From: Chalciporus piperatus
Taxonomy: Eukaryota; Basidiomycota; Agaricomycetes; Boletales; Boletaceae
Assembly (NCBI GenBank): GCA_038093975.1
Contig: JBBPTG010000342.1
Span: forward strand, 1-22,626
DNA: 22,626 nucleotides
Reading direction: 5' to 3'
Shown here: piece after piece, positions 1-8,726 of the stretch
Numbering within the stretch: position 1 is the stretch's first letter
How the letters are laid out: each line of letters starts with the position of its first letter
Notes under the pieces: generated by a model
The model's input: the letters and a program-made list of their open reading frames with translations, nothing else
Database searches by the model: none
What the model was told of the DNA's origin: nothing
Position numbers and translations under genes: made by a program

Positions 1-2
1 CC

Positions 3-563
3 GCTGCCAGAGACGAAGCGCTCGCCTCACACGAACTCGCCAGACAAGTGATGGCTGCACGAACTCGACAGAAGTTCAAACCGTTCGCCAAAGGAGACAA
101 AGTCTGGCTGGAAGCGAGGAACCTCAAACGATCCCTGACTTCCCCAAAGTTCGCCCCAAAACGGGAAGGACCCTTTACCATCACCCAAGTCCTATCTCCG
201 CTATCCTACAGACTCCGTCTCCCACAGACGTGGAGAATTCACCCCGTGTTCCATGCTTCTCTGTTATCGCCCTATCGCGAAAACCCCGTCCACGGACCGA
301 ACTTTCCCGCTCCACCGCCTGACCTAATAGAAGGCGAAGAGGAATACGAAATTGAAAGAATTCTCCGTCACCGAGGTTCTTCCGGGCGCCACTCGTACCT
401 AGTCCGCTGGAAAGGATATTCTTCCGATGAAGACCGCTGGCTTAAAGAAGCAGACCTTACCCACGCCACAGAAGTCCTAGAAAACTATAAAAAAGCTCAC
501 CCGTCCGCCTTCCCCTCTTCCCCAAGATCCCCATCTTCTGTCAGACGCAAAACCCGCCGCTAA
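3..563 (+). CDS. Ty3/gypsy polyprotein, C-terminal end: integrase GPY/F module and chromodomain (5' partial)
   Basis: The frame is open from base 3 to the TAA at 561-563, so this is the tail of a longer pol product. The first half is the integrase C-terminal SH3-like (GPY/F) module: FAKGDKVWLEARNL, then GPFTITQVLSPLSYRLRLP and IHPVFHASLL. The second half is a chromodomain: EYEIERILRHR, YLVRWKGYSSDEDRW and the closing helix ATEVLENYKK. Chromodomains on chromovirus integrases bind histone marks and direct insertion into chromatin of a given type; that is family knowledge, not shown here. The Tyr and Trp expected for the aromatic cage are present. The tail after the chromodomain is Ser/Pro/Arg-rich. 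No ATG should be assigned because the protein continues to the left. Confidence 0.95.
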   Translation, partial: AARDEALASHELARQVMAARTRQKFKPFAKGDKVWLEARNLKRSLTSPKFAPKREGPFTITQVLSPLSYRLRLPQTWRIHPVFHASLLSPYRENPVHGPNFPAPPPDLIEGEEEYEIERILRHRGSSGRHSYLVRWKGYSSDEDRWLKEADLTHATEVLENYKKAHPSAFPSSPRSPSSVRRKTRR

Positions 564-567
564 GACC

Positions 568-1734
568 ATGTCCGCTCCTACCACCCCTTCGTCCTCTACT
601 ATGTCTTCCATCTCTTCTCTGTCCCGTTCTTCTTCCTCTCCTACTTACCCCCCTGGCTTACCTATTCGTTCTCTACCTATTCAACCCACTCGTCCCTCCT
701 CTCCAGAACCCCCTAGCCCAACCGTCGCTGAGGCTGGATGGAATACCACCGGTCTTCCATTAAACTCCGCTGGATGGCCGATCTTGCAGGAAGACCTAGA
801 CGCCCCCACGCATATTGCCGCTACTCCCACGGTCAGAGTCCTACCCATTGAACTACCACTCACCGCCCATCGTCTTCGCGACGAGTTGATGGATAATGCC
901 GTTATGGATCGCATGTCCCAATTCTTGCTAGACTCACGACTCTCGGTACCCATCGGAGCCCACCTTGATCTGGGGTCACCCCTCTTCGCCCTTTACCGCG
1001 CCTACCTGCAAGCATCCCGTCTCGCCAATCTTCCTCCTTCCTTGACGACGGTTCACCAAGCTCATTCAGAAGCTGCTTCCATCCGCAATATCCACGGTGA
1101 TTTAATTACCAACCTCAGCATTGCTCTCTACGAGCTACGGATGCCGGAGTTTCTGGACGACCTAGACCGTTACCTCAGAGAGTCCGCCTCTGCGGCTCAA
1201 TTCCCCATCCCTGTCATCGGAGTTTCTACCTCATCTCTCCCCTCGTCGACGCCTTCCGCATCTAGCTCCCCTTTGAACGATGAAGAAGAGGCAGTGTTCT
1301 TTCGTGCAGAACGCAACCATATTACCTCGCAACGGCAACGGACTGGCACCATACCTCTATCCACCTCACATCCCCAGTACCATGACGCCTGCTTCGTATG
1401 TCACAGACTGGGCCATATACGTATCCACTGTCCCGTATACCAGTGTCCCACGTGCTTCCGCTGGGCACCCGGTCACATTCAAGGTCGTTGCCCACTTAGG
1501 CGTGGGCAGAGACATACAACCACGCCACCTGTTGCGCCCTCTTCCCGGTCCCGCCGATCAACGAATACCAATCGAGCTGCTCGACGCCCCCCTCCACTCT
1601 ATACCCGTATCTCGGGTGAGACTTATTCACGCGACGACGACGACGCCACTCTCTATGACGGAGATGATCCGACCGACGATGTCGGATATGCAAACATGAC
1701 CGGTTCTCCTGGGCATTACGGGTTAAACATTTGA
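568..1734 (+). CDS. Gag-like zinc-knuckle protein encoded downstream of pol
   Basis: A 388-aa intact ORF whose ATG lies four bases after the pol stop codon, inside the retrotransposon. The N-terminus (residues 1-50) is Ser/Pro-rich and low complexity; residues 80-205 look globular and partly helical. A retroviral-type CCHC zinc knuckle follows at residues 275-288 (C-X2-C-X4-H-X4-C). A second, wider C-X2-C-X6-H-X4-C cluster is at 293-308. After it come an Arg-rich stretch and an Asp-rich tail. Zinc knuckles of this kind bind nucleic acid in Gag nucleocapsid proteins, so an RNA/DNA-binding role is likely. Gag normally precedes pol in Ty3/gypsy, so this is either an additional ORF or a relocated Gag-type gene. 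The four-base spacing suggests translation from the same RNA by re-initiation, or from a subgenomic RNA. Confidence 0.82.
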   Translation: MSAPTTPSSSTMSSISSLSRSSSSPTYPPGLPIRSLPIQPTRPSSPEPPSPTVAEAGWNTTGLPLNSAGWPILQEDLDAPTHIAATPTVRVLPIELPLTAHRLRDELMDNAVMDRMSQFLLDSRLSVPIGAHLDLGSPLFALYRAYLQASRLANLPPSLTTVHQAHSEAASIRNIHGDLITNLSIALYELRMPEFLDDLDRYLRESASAAQFPIPVIGVSTSSLPSSTPSASSSPLNDEEEAVFFRAERNHITSQRQRTGTIPLSTSHPQYHDACFVCHRLGHIRIHCPVYQCPTCFRWAPGHIQGRCPLRRGQRHTTTPPVAPSSRSRRSTNTNRAARRPPPLYTRISGETYSRDDDDATLYDGDDPTDDVGYANMTGSPGHYGLNI

Positions 1735-1770
1735 CTAGTTTTTATCTTCGTCGATGACTTGATTCTAATA

Positions 1771-1779
1771 CGGGGGTAA
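1771..1779 (+). other. Polypurine tract of the retrotransposon
   Basis: The short purine-rich run CGGGGGTAA lies directly against the first base of the 3' LTR. This is where plus-strand DNA synthesis is primed in LTR elements. It is assigned from its position and composition only. Confidence 0.65.
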
Positions 1780-2246
1780 TGTTACGATCGTTCATTCTTT
1801 CCTTTCTCATTACCTTGTACTAAGTCCTAGTCGCTGGTTCGAGTCCTGCCTAGGCCTCTTATTTCTTGCTTGCTTTAGTCAGCGGATGTTCTTCGATGTT
1901 CTTTCACATTCCATACTTCGTCATCACTGACTCGTACTCTTACCAAGCATGACTCATTCCTATTCGTCATAGCTTGTTCTTACACATTCCAACCGGTTCC
2001 ATGCCTGCCCTTAACTCGTTTCTCTACTTATATAAACCCTCGAGTTTCTCCTGTAACCTTAACTTAGACCTACGCAATCTAGCTTGGTCATTCCTCGCTT
2101 CCTTGAACCCTCTGAGAGTCACCGTCCCACTCTTGAACGGACGCTAGGCCTTAACGTGGACATCCCATCGTTAGGCTACCTTGAAACCCCTGTCTTTGAC
2201 TAGGCTTTTGTGTCTACGCTTTGACCTACCCGGTACAAGCGTAACA
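1780..2246 (+). repeat. 3' long terminal repeat (467 bp)
   Basis: The repeat begins TGTTACG and ends CGTAACA, a perfect 7-bp terminal inverted repeat with the standard TG...CA ends. It contains a clear TATA box (TTATATAAA, about 2028-2036), as expected for the U3 promoter and R start. A tRNA-type B box is at 1836-1846. The matching 5' LTR is outside the window, so LTR divergence and insertion age cannot be estimated here. Confidence 0.92.
2028..2036 (+). promoter_or_regulatory. TATA box within the LTR
   Basis: TTATATAAA is the only strong TATA match in the LTR and sits in its second half, leaving about 210 bp for R and U5. In the 5' copy of the LTR it would drive the retrotransposon RNA. In this 3' copy it could drive read-out transcription into the flanking DNA. 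Confidence 0.6.
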
Positions 2247-3124
2247 GAGGGTACTGATTGTTCATGAGTGGGGACTCGAGTAAATTTTATAGGGAGATGC
2301 CCGGTATTCCTCCTCGATATATGGGGTGTACTATCTGGATCACGCATGCACATATCGATCGATGATCGATGAGGCGCAAGATACCTCGATCGGAGCACGG
2401 CAAAAGCCATTGACAGAATAGAGACTCAAAACCTCTTGGAACTTGAAGTAAACCTTGCCACTGGATCTAGCGATAACACTGAAGAATCTATAAACACTGG
2501 CATCGTTAATGTCCCGACGAGATATTGATGAGGTACTAGTAAACGGGTGTTGCTTAAATAGCTCCTATCGACAGCCGCGTGCACGTGACGCGCTGGGTGT
2601 GGCAGTTCGAACTTCGAATTTCTCTCCACTTTCCCCACCACACACGGGTTGTCTACCCGGCGCTTAAGTCTTTTTACACGATCTAAGAAGCATCGATACA
2701 TCCATCCAAGTGCCCGTTTTCGACTCATAGAAGAGCTGCGTACTGCAAGCAACCGCTAGTAGTACTGTCTCTTCTACGATCGACTCACGGCCGTTGCGAT
2801 AGTTCAACCGGGGAGATAATTTATCTATCTTCTCACTCACTGACGACACTTGCAAAATCGGTCATGGGTAAGCCTGCATACTGCTCGACCCTGTCCAACT
2901 GATACGATGTTCTTGGGATAACAAAGGACAGAATTCTCAGGCCAGTCCTGGCGTTTGTTCGTCAGAAGCCAGATTAACACCGTACTGGTGAGTCGTTCAT
3001 CGACTTGTATCTGCATTGCTCTTTCAGAAATCTCACCCTTGATACTATATGATCCTTTAGCCCTCCGTCTGAAAACGACACCTTGCTACCGGACAGTGAA
3101 CCGCCGCGTCGTAAGCGGGATGGA
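2247..3124. other. Gene-poor spacer between the LTR and the next gene
   Basis: I see no protein-coding frame with recognisable motifs on either strand. Short self-complementary words occur, such as the ATCGATCGAT cluster near 2355-2372 and TTCGAACTTCGAA near 2607-2619. The last 65 bases may belong to the following gene: its frame is open back to 3053, and an acceptor-like CTTTAG ends at 3060. An upstream 5' exon is therefore possible, but none could be placed. Confidence 0.5.
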
Positions 3125-4257
3125 ATGCCCTCACTCTCATGCGGGGCCATCACAGTATTGGTCCTCTTGTTCGCGATATACAGCTTGGGGATGCATTTCT
3201 CCCTCTGTCCTCTGTATCCGCAGACTATGATCGAGATTCGTCGCGGTTGGGATAAAGAAGTCGGGCATCACAACTTTCTACGTAAACAGTGGCTCATAGA
3301 AGAACAAGACCACTCCGATATCGAGCAAGAGTGGAAATTCAAGGAGGAATTGCACGAAAGAGAAGTCGCATGCAGGATGCACCAGGAGCAAGAACGTCAA
3401 GAACATGTCCGGAAGGAATGGGCCCAAGAGTACGAGAGAAATGCCCGCGAGTTACAAGAGTTGCGGAGCCGTGAAAACCAGCAGAGGCGAGTCGAACGAC
3501 AGAGATGGGAGCGCGAAATCACAGAACACGACCGGATCGAGGAGGAGCATCGGAGACGCGAGGAAGAGCAACGCCAGAAATTGAACATGTACTGGGGTCA
3601 CGTGGAGGCACATTCGTGTATCACGTACGGAACCAGGGAGTACACCGCTGTTCTCATGAATCTGCCGATGACCTGGCAGCACCGAGTGGAGGCATGCAAG
3701 GTCACACCACTCGAGGTCCATGGGGTCAGTTATCTCCCCAAGAGTTGCGAAGACAAGGCAAGCAACTTGATATTGCTTTTGTGTGCTCAATGTTCACATT
3801 GTTCTAGGGCCCTGGCATTGTGATCGGTCGTTGGGAAATTGATCAGCACGAGCCTGATTGTGCGCCATTCTGGTTATGGTACAAGGATAAGGCAAGGGCT
3901 TCATATTCATCCTCGTTGTCTTACGTTTGCATACTAATGGTATCTACAGGGATGTACCTCACCTGGATCTGGAAAGAGGGTAAGTGATAGTCGAGTCGGG
4001 ACTTATATTCTGACCGACCTCTCATGTTAGCGCATCGAGCATTATCTTGAGAACCTTCCCAAGGGAGGCGACTGGCGGGAGTTCTGCGCTACTACGCCCG
4101 CCCGTTTCCACGGGATGGAGTTTTATGGCGCACAAGAATGCTTCCAACAGGTTCGTCAAATGCTTTCAGCGCTGCCACAGCTATATTTACCTGCATGGTT
4201 CGACAGGACTTAGGAACCTACGGCCATTGGGAGATCGATGAGGCCAATTGCCTCTGA
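3125..4257 (+). CDS. Membrane-anchored coiled-coil protein with a duplicated Cys/Trp C-terminal domain
   Basis: The five exons are 3125-3757, 3808-3891, 3950-3979, 4031-4150 and 4207-4257, all joined in phase 0, giving 305 aa. Residues 6-23 form one hydrophobic segment (signal anchor). Residues about 45-153 are very rich in Glu, Arg and Gln and should form a long coiled coil. The C-terminal part holds two copies of one pattern: C-x-x-T-P-x3-H-G, then Cys, then a W-E-I-D core and a final Cys. It resembles a family of uncharacterised proteins seen in Agaricomycetes; no function is assigned. Introns 1 and 2 start with GCAAG rather than GT and are counted as GC-AG introns. The duplicated domain runs across all five exons, which supports the model. 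The start is uncertain: ATG 3125 is the first in-frame ATG, but an upstream exon ending at the 3060 acceptor is possible. Confidence 0.8.
3758..3807 (+). other. GC-AG intron 1 of the coiled-coil protein gene
   Basis: The donor reads AAG|GCAAGC and the acceptor TTCTAG|GG. Splicing in phase 0 restores the duplicated-domain pattern; reading through instead stops at 3821. Except for C in place of T at position 2, the donor is a close match to the consensus, as is usual for GC-AG introns. Confidence 0.75.
3892..3949 (+). other. GC-AG intron 2 of the coiled-coil protein gene
   Basis: The donor reads AAG|GCAAGG, a branch-like ACTAAT lies near 3932-3937, and the acceptor is CTACAG|GG. It is the second GC-AG intron in the same gene, with almost the same donor as the first. 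Confidence 0.75.
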
Positions 4258-4437
4258 TTCCTAGGCATCTTTCTTTTATTTTCCCGCTTTCTCGCTTTGT
4301 CGTATGCTCTCTTGACTGTTTTCTTGTCACGTCTTGTTTGTACAGTATATCAGCGGCTTGCATTGTGTATAGCACTTGTGTTGTTCTGTGCCGAAACGTG
4401 TGATGATACATTTAGCTCAAAAATACAGCCATTCATA

Positions 4438-6509
4438 TCAGTAGGCAAATCCTTCCCGCCTGACCTTCGAGGAATCCACCCCAACTTCTTTCAATGCACT
4501 GATAGCAACTTGCTCGAACTCCTCTGGCCCACACACGTAGGCATCTGCTCCTTCCAAGTCCCTTATGCCCAGGTTGCGGAACGTTTCACTGTTCAGCCGA
4601 CCTGCGTGCTTCGTAACATCGACGACGAGTCCTGTTCTACCCTCTGCAGTCGGTAGCGCCGACGAAGCATCAAGGGAGTGAGAAAAGACATGGATCGAAA
4701 GTTTTCCTCGAGTGCGGTCGTCGTCGCATTGCAACGCTTGATTGACGAGAGGGAGCAAAACTTGAGGCTCGCGAGTCGACAATACGAGGGTGATATCATA
4801 AGAATCCACACCCGCGTCCTCCTCATGCGAGCCCCGACTTTGGCTTAAGCTCCCCAGCATCGCCAGGAAAGGCGTCAACCCGATGCCACCCGCCAACCAG
4901 ATCAACCTTTTCTGGCGCGGTATCGAAGGTGTCGGCAACGTAAAGTCACCCGCGACACCGACGAGGGGTACGCTGAGCTGAAGGGGACGTGCGTCCTTCA
5001 AGTGCTCTGGAAGCGACTCCGCGAGTTTCTGTACGATCAAGAAGAGTGCGGTTGTGATTGTTCCACCGAGTTTGTGTCGCATCGTGAGGGTAAATGATAC
5101 CGGACCGGCTTTCCCGGATGGCGACTCGGACGTGGACCAGTGACTTGAACTAGATACAGTCCAAGTTCGAATCCGATCGTCGTTGAGATCCATAGGATTA
5201 TCAGGAGTCGTCTGTTCCCCGACAAACGACTTGAAGTCCAGTATAACTGCCTGTCCGGGGATGATGTCGAGGTGACTAGGAGACTCGAAAGTGAATGTCG
5301 CCAAGTCACGCGAATGGATGTCTATACTCGCGAGTGTTACTTTCGGTTGATCCGAGGGGTCGTCGACGAAGTAAGTCGAGGTAGTTTCTTCAGCAAGGAA
5401 CCGAACAGGTGGGGTATAAGGGCTGCGTTGGACCACTGTTCCTGGTTTCTGGCGGAGTGGGAGAGCATTTTCGACGAGTATATAGCCCGTTGTGCGGATG
5501 GTAGTTAGTGCGTTTGCTTGGGGCATGAGTCGTTGAGCCGCTGGACCGACGGCATTGTGTGCTTCACCGGTGAGATAAAGAACGGTACCGGTAGCAAAAC
5601 AAACGAACGTGGCCCCTGCTGGAGGAGTCACCTCGATGTTTCCCAGGGAGGTCATCAATCGATTCCCTTCGACGAGCATCAGAACGACGCTCACCAAGTC
5701 TGGATGACGATCTTACCGGAATAGTTGGGGATGACCAGAGTCCGGCCATCGCTAGGTCGGACACGCGCAAACCCAGGTTTGCCTCCACGGTGATTCATGC
5801 CCGCATGCGATGGAAACTTTCCGCTATCCTCATCCTCAGCTTTGTAGCAAGTCGCAAGGAAAAGGGTGTCCGACTCGTGGATGAAGGATATGACGTCATC
5901 TGGCAGTCGTTCCTCTGACGATAATTCAAGACGACGATGAACGACACGTGGGTGGCTATCGGGGAATGGAACGAGATCGCGTAAGTTGATGTACTTTGGG
6001 CAATTTCTACATTTCGGGTGAACACTTCGTGATGATCCTCATAGTCCAGTCCTAACTCACCCGAATGCTTGGGTCACGGTTGTTCGGATGTGGAGGGATA
6101 ACCCGTCTCCTTCGATGGTCTCTATATGACCAGCAAATTTGTTCCTTCTCCGAGTTGAAAACTCGACACCGATCCCAGCGATCAGCATGGGATGGTCTCT
6201 CGCCGAAGCCACGTTTTGAGTAAAGGGATCACCTTCCCACAGCTTCGCATGCATAGTCAGTTCGCTAAAGTTCTGACTGGTCGCAAATCCAGGCTGCCCA
6301 TCAGGACCTGTGAGGATAGATGCCCATGGGCGTTGTCTGTCGTCGATCGTGGTGATTGGAATAAAAGGTAAGCGAGTCGTATAGAAGACTTGATGTTGTT
6401 CCGGAAACTCTGGTTCGATCCACGTCCAAAACTGAGACACAGCATCGGCATGCCCCATCTTGATCTGCATAGCGCGCTCGCCTTTGTGCCATCCTTGAAG
6501 TGCGCCCAT
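4438..6509 (-). CDS. Flavoprotein fusing a PNPOx-like FMN-binding split barrel to a ferredoxin-reductase (FAD/NAD(P)H) module
   Basis: The three exons, in minus-strand order, are 6509-6061, 6006-5717 and 5666-4438, giving 655 aa. The N-terminal half (about 1-330) is pyridoxamine-5'-phosphate-oxidase-like: it opens GWHKGE, continues FPEQHQVFYTTRLPF, then CPKYINLRDL and FPSHAGMNHRGGKPGF, and ends ALPLR. The C-terminal half is ferredoxin-NADP-reductase-like. The FAD-contacting RTWTVSS is near residue 413, the nucleotide-binding GGIGLTPF near 506 and CGPEEF near 625. The layout suggests electrons passing from NAD(P)H via FAD to FMN or a bound substrate; the substrate is unknown. There is no 2Fe-2S domain and no signal peptide, so a soluble cytosolic enzyme is likely. 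The start chosen (6509) precedes the GWHKGE motif; an in-frame ATG also exists at 6557. The gene converges on the coiled-coil gene. Confidence 0.9.
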
Positions 6510-7034
6510 GGCAGAGTGTGGCAAGAGCGATAAAGAGTTGTGTTTCAGCCATGTCATGAATATACGGAATCGCCTCGGGAACACCCGAGGCAAGCAAGAC
6601 CCCGGAATAATCAGGCAGTCGCTGGGTGAGACTTGAGAAACTTGAGCTTGACTTGTTGCTAACAGACAGACAGCCTGAGAAGCTGCCCTGTAACGATTGG
6701 CAGATATTATGAAACCGGCGCCTGTAGGGACTTTGCACCCAAGTCTGATGGGCCTCGATCAGGGGGCACAGCAACAGGTCTTCCTGAACTTGCTGATTCG
6801 GCGGTGATTGTCTATGCAATCGCTCGCTACCGAGCTACTACCATATGCATGTTCGATCTGCTCATTGTCGTTGGTCACCGCGGAGTAAAGAATGAGTAAG
6901 ACCTGATGACATAATCAGCGGGCTCGATTAGGGGTACCACGGTCTGGTTACTTTCAAATTACAACTTCGTTCCGATAACAAAACAGCAGAATAATCGTTT
7001 CTGCTCACCATCAACTTGACGTCCATTGAACACG
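6510..7034. other. Divergent intergenic region between the flavoprotein and MYND genes
   Basis: These 525 bp separate the start codons of two genes that point away from each other, so both promoters should lie here. I see no clear TATA box on either strand. The minus-strand frame of the flavoprotein stays open to about 6593, so its true start could be slightly further upstream. No RNA gene or repeat was recognised. Confidence 0.5.
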
Positions 7035-8235
7035 ATGGAACAAAGGAAAGAGATTCACATCGTCCATGCGACACACCCTCTCGGTCAAGAGTTGTTCCGT
7101 AAAATGGCAACTCCTCGGGAGATCATCAAGTCCAACAAGAGTACTGCTCAAACTCAGTGCACCACCTGTTTCACCACCCGTCACAAGTTACAAACGTGCA
7201 AACGGGTGAGTACTTTTTTTCTTTTCTTTTTTCCAGCATTCTTAATCTGCCTCGTTTCGTAGTGCAAGAGCGTGTGGTATTGCTCGAAAGAATGCCAAAC
7301 GAAAGACTGGTACGCTGGTATCGCAGAACACAACCATCCCAGGTTTGGTGAAAACTAGATGCTCGTCAGGTCACGCCATAAACATATCTGCACCCCGGCC
7401 GAACGTCCCAAAGGGATGAAGAAGCTCGTAGAAACACTCGTTTCGAACGTTTCAATCGTTCTTGTGCTCGAGGCTTGCGCTGCCCTTGCCTTTGATCTCG
7501 CCAACGATAAAAATAAAGAGATCGGGTTCAAAGTCCCATTCATGATCCGGGTCGACATCGCCGTCGAGCCCTCTGAGGTAGCCTCGCTTGTAAAACTTTT
7601 GCTCACCAACGAGCCGGTTACCGAACAAATGGAAGGGATGGTTCAAGTCAACCACTTTCACACCCACATCCCAGGTCGTTCTGGGTTTGCCCCTCTCACC
7701 CAGATGCGTGATAACATGTGGCGTACGGAGAGGGAGAAAGCGAACAAAAATCCCGTCCAGCGCAACGATCCCCTCGGTCTTGTCGAGTTCGTCAACAACG
7801 ACAGCGATTTTTCGATCACAGTTCCACTCCGCGTCGATGCTGGCGCGATGAAGCTCGCAAAATCGGCGGAACCGTTCGAGATGCTCTCCGCGGTTACTCA
7901 CAAAACAACTTCAAAGCCGATGACCGTTGAGACATGCATGGATTGAGTCAAATCGATCTCTTTTATCTTTTCTTGCTCATATTGCTTCGTTTAGGTTCAT
8001 AAATACACACATCCGAGCGGATAAGAAAAACCAATTGAAGCTTCGCGCAGAGATGACGGACGTGGATAAAGCTATCGTCAGAGGCGTTCGAGACAAGTCG
8101 GCCACCAGAGATGCAGTCCTTTTCATCAGAGAGAAAATGAAGAGAGAGTCATTGTATGCTAATATACTTCCGTTGCTCGACTTGCCGCCTCCCACAGTGC
8201 CCACTATAATCACTAGTAGCCAGTTCCGTGGGTAG
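7035..8235 (+). CDS. MYND zinc-finger protein with a probable splice-donor defect
   Basis: The modelled exons are 7035-7205, 7263-7309, 7370-7942 and 7995-8235 (343 aa). Residues 42-80 form a complete MYND finger: C42, C45, C55, C58, C64, C68, H76 and C80, with the core VWYCSKECQ. The last His and Cys are supplied only after removing the 60-nt intron 7310-7369, which confirms that junction. MYND fingers bind proline-rich peptides in partner proteins. The rest (PKGMKKLVETLVSN onward) resembles an uncharacterised Agaricomycete MYND family; no catalytic domain is visible. The last intron should start at 7943, but the sequence there is TTGAGT instead of GTGAGT. Without splicing, translation stops at 7944-7946 and the final 81 residues, including a basic segment RADKKNQLKLR, are lost. 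Confidence 0.82.
7943..7994 (+). other. Non-canonical (TT-AG) intron or mutated donor in the MYND gene
   Basis: Reading frame and coding signal require a phase-2 junction between about 7942 and 7995. The acceptor CGTTTAG|G is normal. The donor position reads GA|TTGAGT, one base away from the consensus GTGAGT. The only nearby GT (7926) gives a frame that stops soon after the junction. The choices are a loss-of-splicing mutation, a base-call error or rare non-canonical splicing. Confidence 0.65.
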
Positions 8236-8484
8236 GATGGCAGTCGTTGTAATAGTTGTATTTCCATCCCTATGCTTGTACTGTATGATCTCGGTTGGTT
8301 CTGGATGTATGTACCCCTTCTCTGACAAATGACAAAGTCTTTTCCAAGATATATCTTCCACGTCGGAAAAGTCACCCTGAAATAACACGCAACCTACTAC
8401 CCCGTCCAAATTATTCAACCTGAGTGTCCGTTAGCCGGAGAAAATATCAAGATTACCATAAATCTACCATTCCTCAATAACTGT

Positions 8485-8658
8485 TCAAAAGACGCATTCC
8501 GGAAGATACTGAGGAAGGCATTCAGGACCGGGGTGGTAGGGGTTGAACGTCGTCAATGGGGCTACGGAGGAGGTAAGCGTGGCCCTAGCAGACAGCGCGA
8601 AGGCGAAATCAGGGGCCAAAACGGCAGCGATGAGAGTCAGAGCGAAAGTGAAGCGCAT
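8485..8658 (-). CDS. Small secreted-type peptide, 57 aa, unrecognised
   Basis: On the minus strand the ATG at 8658-8656 opens a single-exon frame of 58 codons ending in TGA at 8487-8485. The N-terminus is a textbook signal peptide: MRFTF, a hydrophobic core LTLIAAVLA, then a likely cleavage after DFAFA (about residue 21). The mature peptide would be about 36 residues, rich in Pro, Thr and Leu, with only two Cys near the end (GPECLPQYLPECVF), which could form one disulfide. A TATA box lies 62 bp upstream of the ATG. I do not recognise the family. It is not a CaaX pheromone, because the last Cys is third from the end. It could be a small secreted effector-like or hydrolase-processed peptide; no function is claimed. 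It converges on the MYND gene. Confidence 0.6.
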   Translation of the reverse strand: MRFTFALTLIAAVLAPDFAFALSARATLTSSVAPLTTFNPYHPGPECLPQYLPECVF

Positions 8659-8719
8659 GACGTTCGAGTGGGGTATTCGCTGTATTTTGGTAGTAGGGTA
8701 CGTCTCCGGGAGGGTTCCA

Positions 8720-8726
8720 TTTTATA
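8720..8726 (-). promoter_or_regulatory. TATA box of the small secreted peptide gene
   Basis: On the minus strand the sequence reads CTATAAAATGG, a near-ideal TATA box. It is about 62 bp before the ATG at 8658, which would give a 5' leader of roughly 30-35 nt. Good TATA boxes are rare elsewhere in this window, so it supports the short gene. Confidence 0.6.

Larger units (their letters stand above)
1..2246 (+). mobile_element. 3' part of a Ty3/gypsy LTR retrotransposon (chromovirus)
   Basis: The element enters from the left edge, so its 5' LTR, gag, protease, reverse transcriptase and most of the integrase lie outside the window. What remains, in order, is the integrase C-terminal domain plus chromodomain, a second ORF with zinc knuckles, a polypurine tract, and a full 3' LTR. 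The boundary at 2246 is set by the LTR end CGTAACA, which is the exact reverse complement of the LTR start TGTTACG. The bases after it, GAGGG (2247-2251), would be the 5-bp target duplication, but this cannot be checked without the left flank. Both coding frames are open over the visible part, which argues for a young or recently active copy. Confidence 0.93.

Noticed and set aside
1280..1699. Second plus-strand frame overlapping the Gag-like ORF
   Set aside because: It is a frame shadow; the zinc knuckles are in the longer frame 568-1734.
2171..2855. Three minus-strand frames downstream of the LTR
   Set aside because: No motif, no splice support and part overlap with the LTR; treated as non-coding spacer.
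8485..8658. Small peptide as a lipopeptide mating pheromone
   Set aside because: A CaaX box needs Cys at the fourth position from the end; here the last Cys is third from the end. A signal peptide is also not expected in such precursors.
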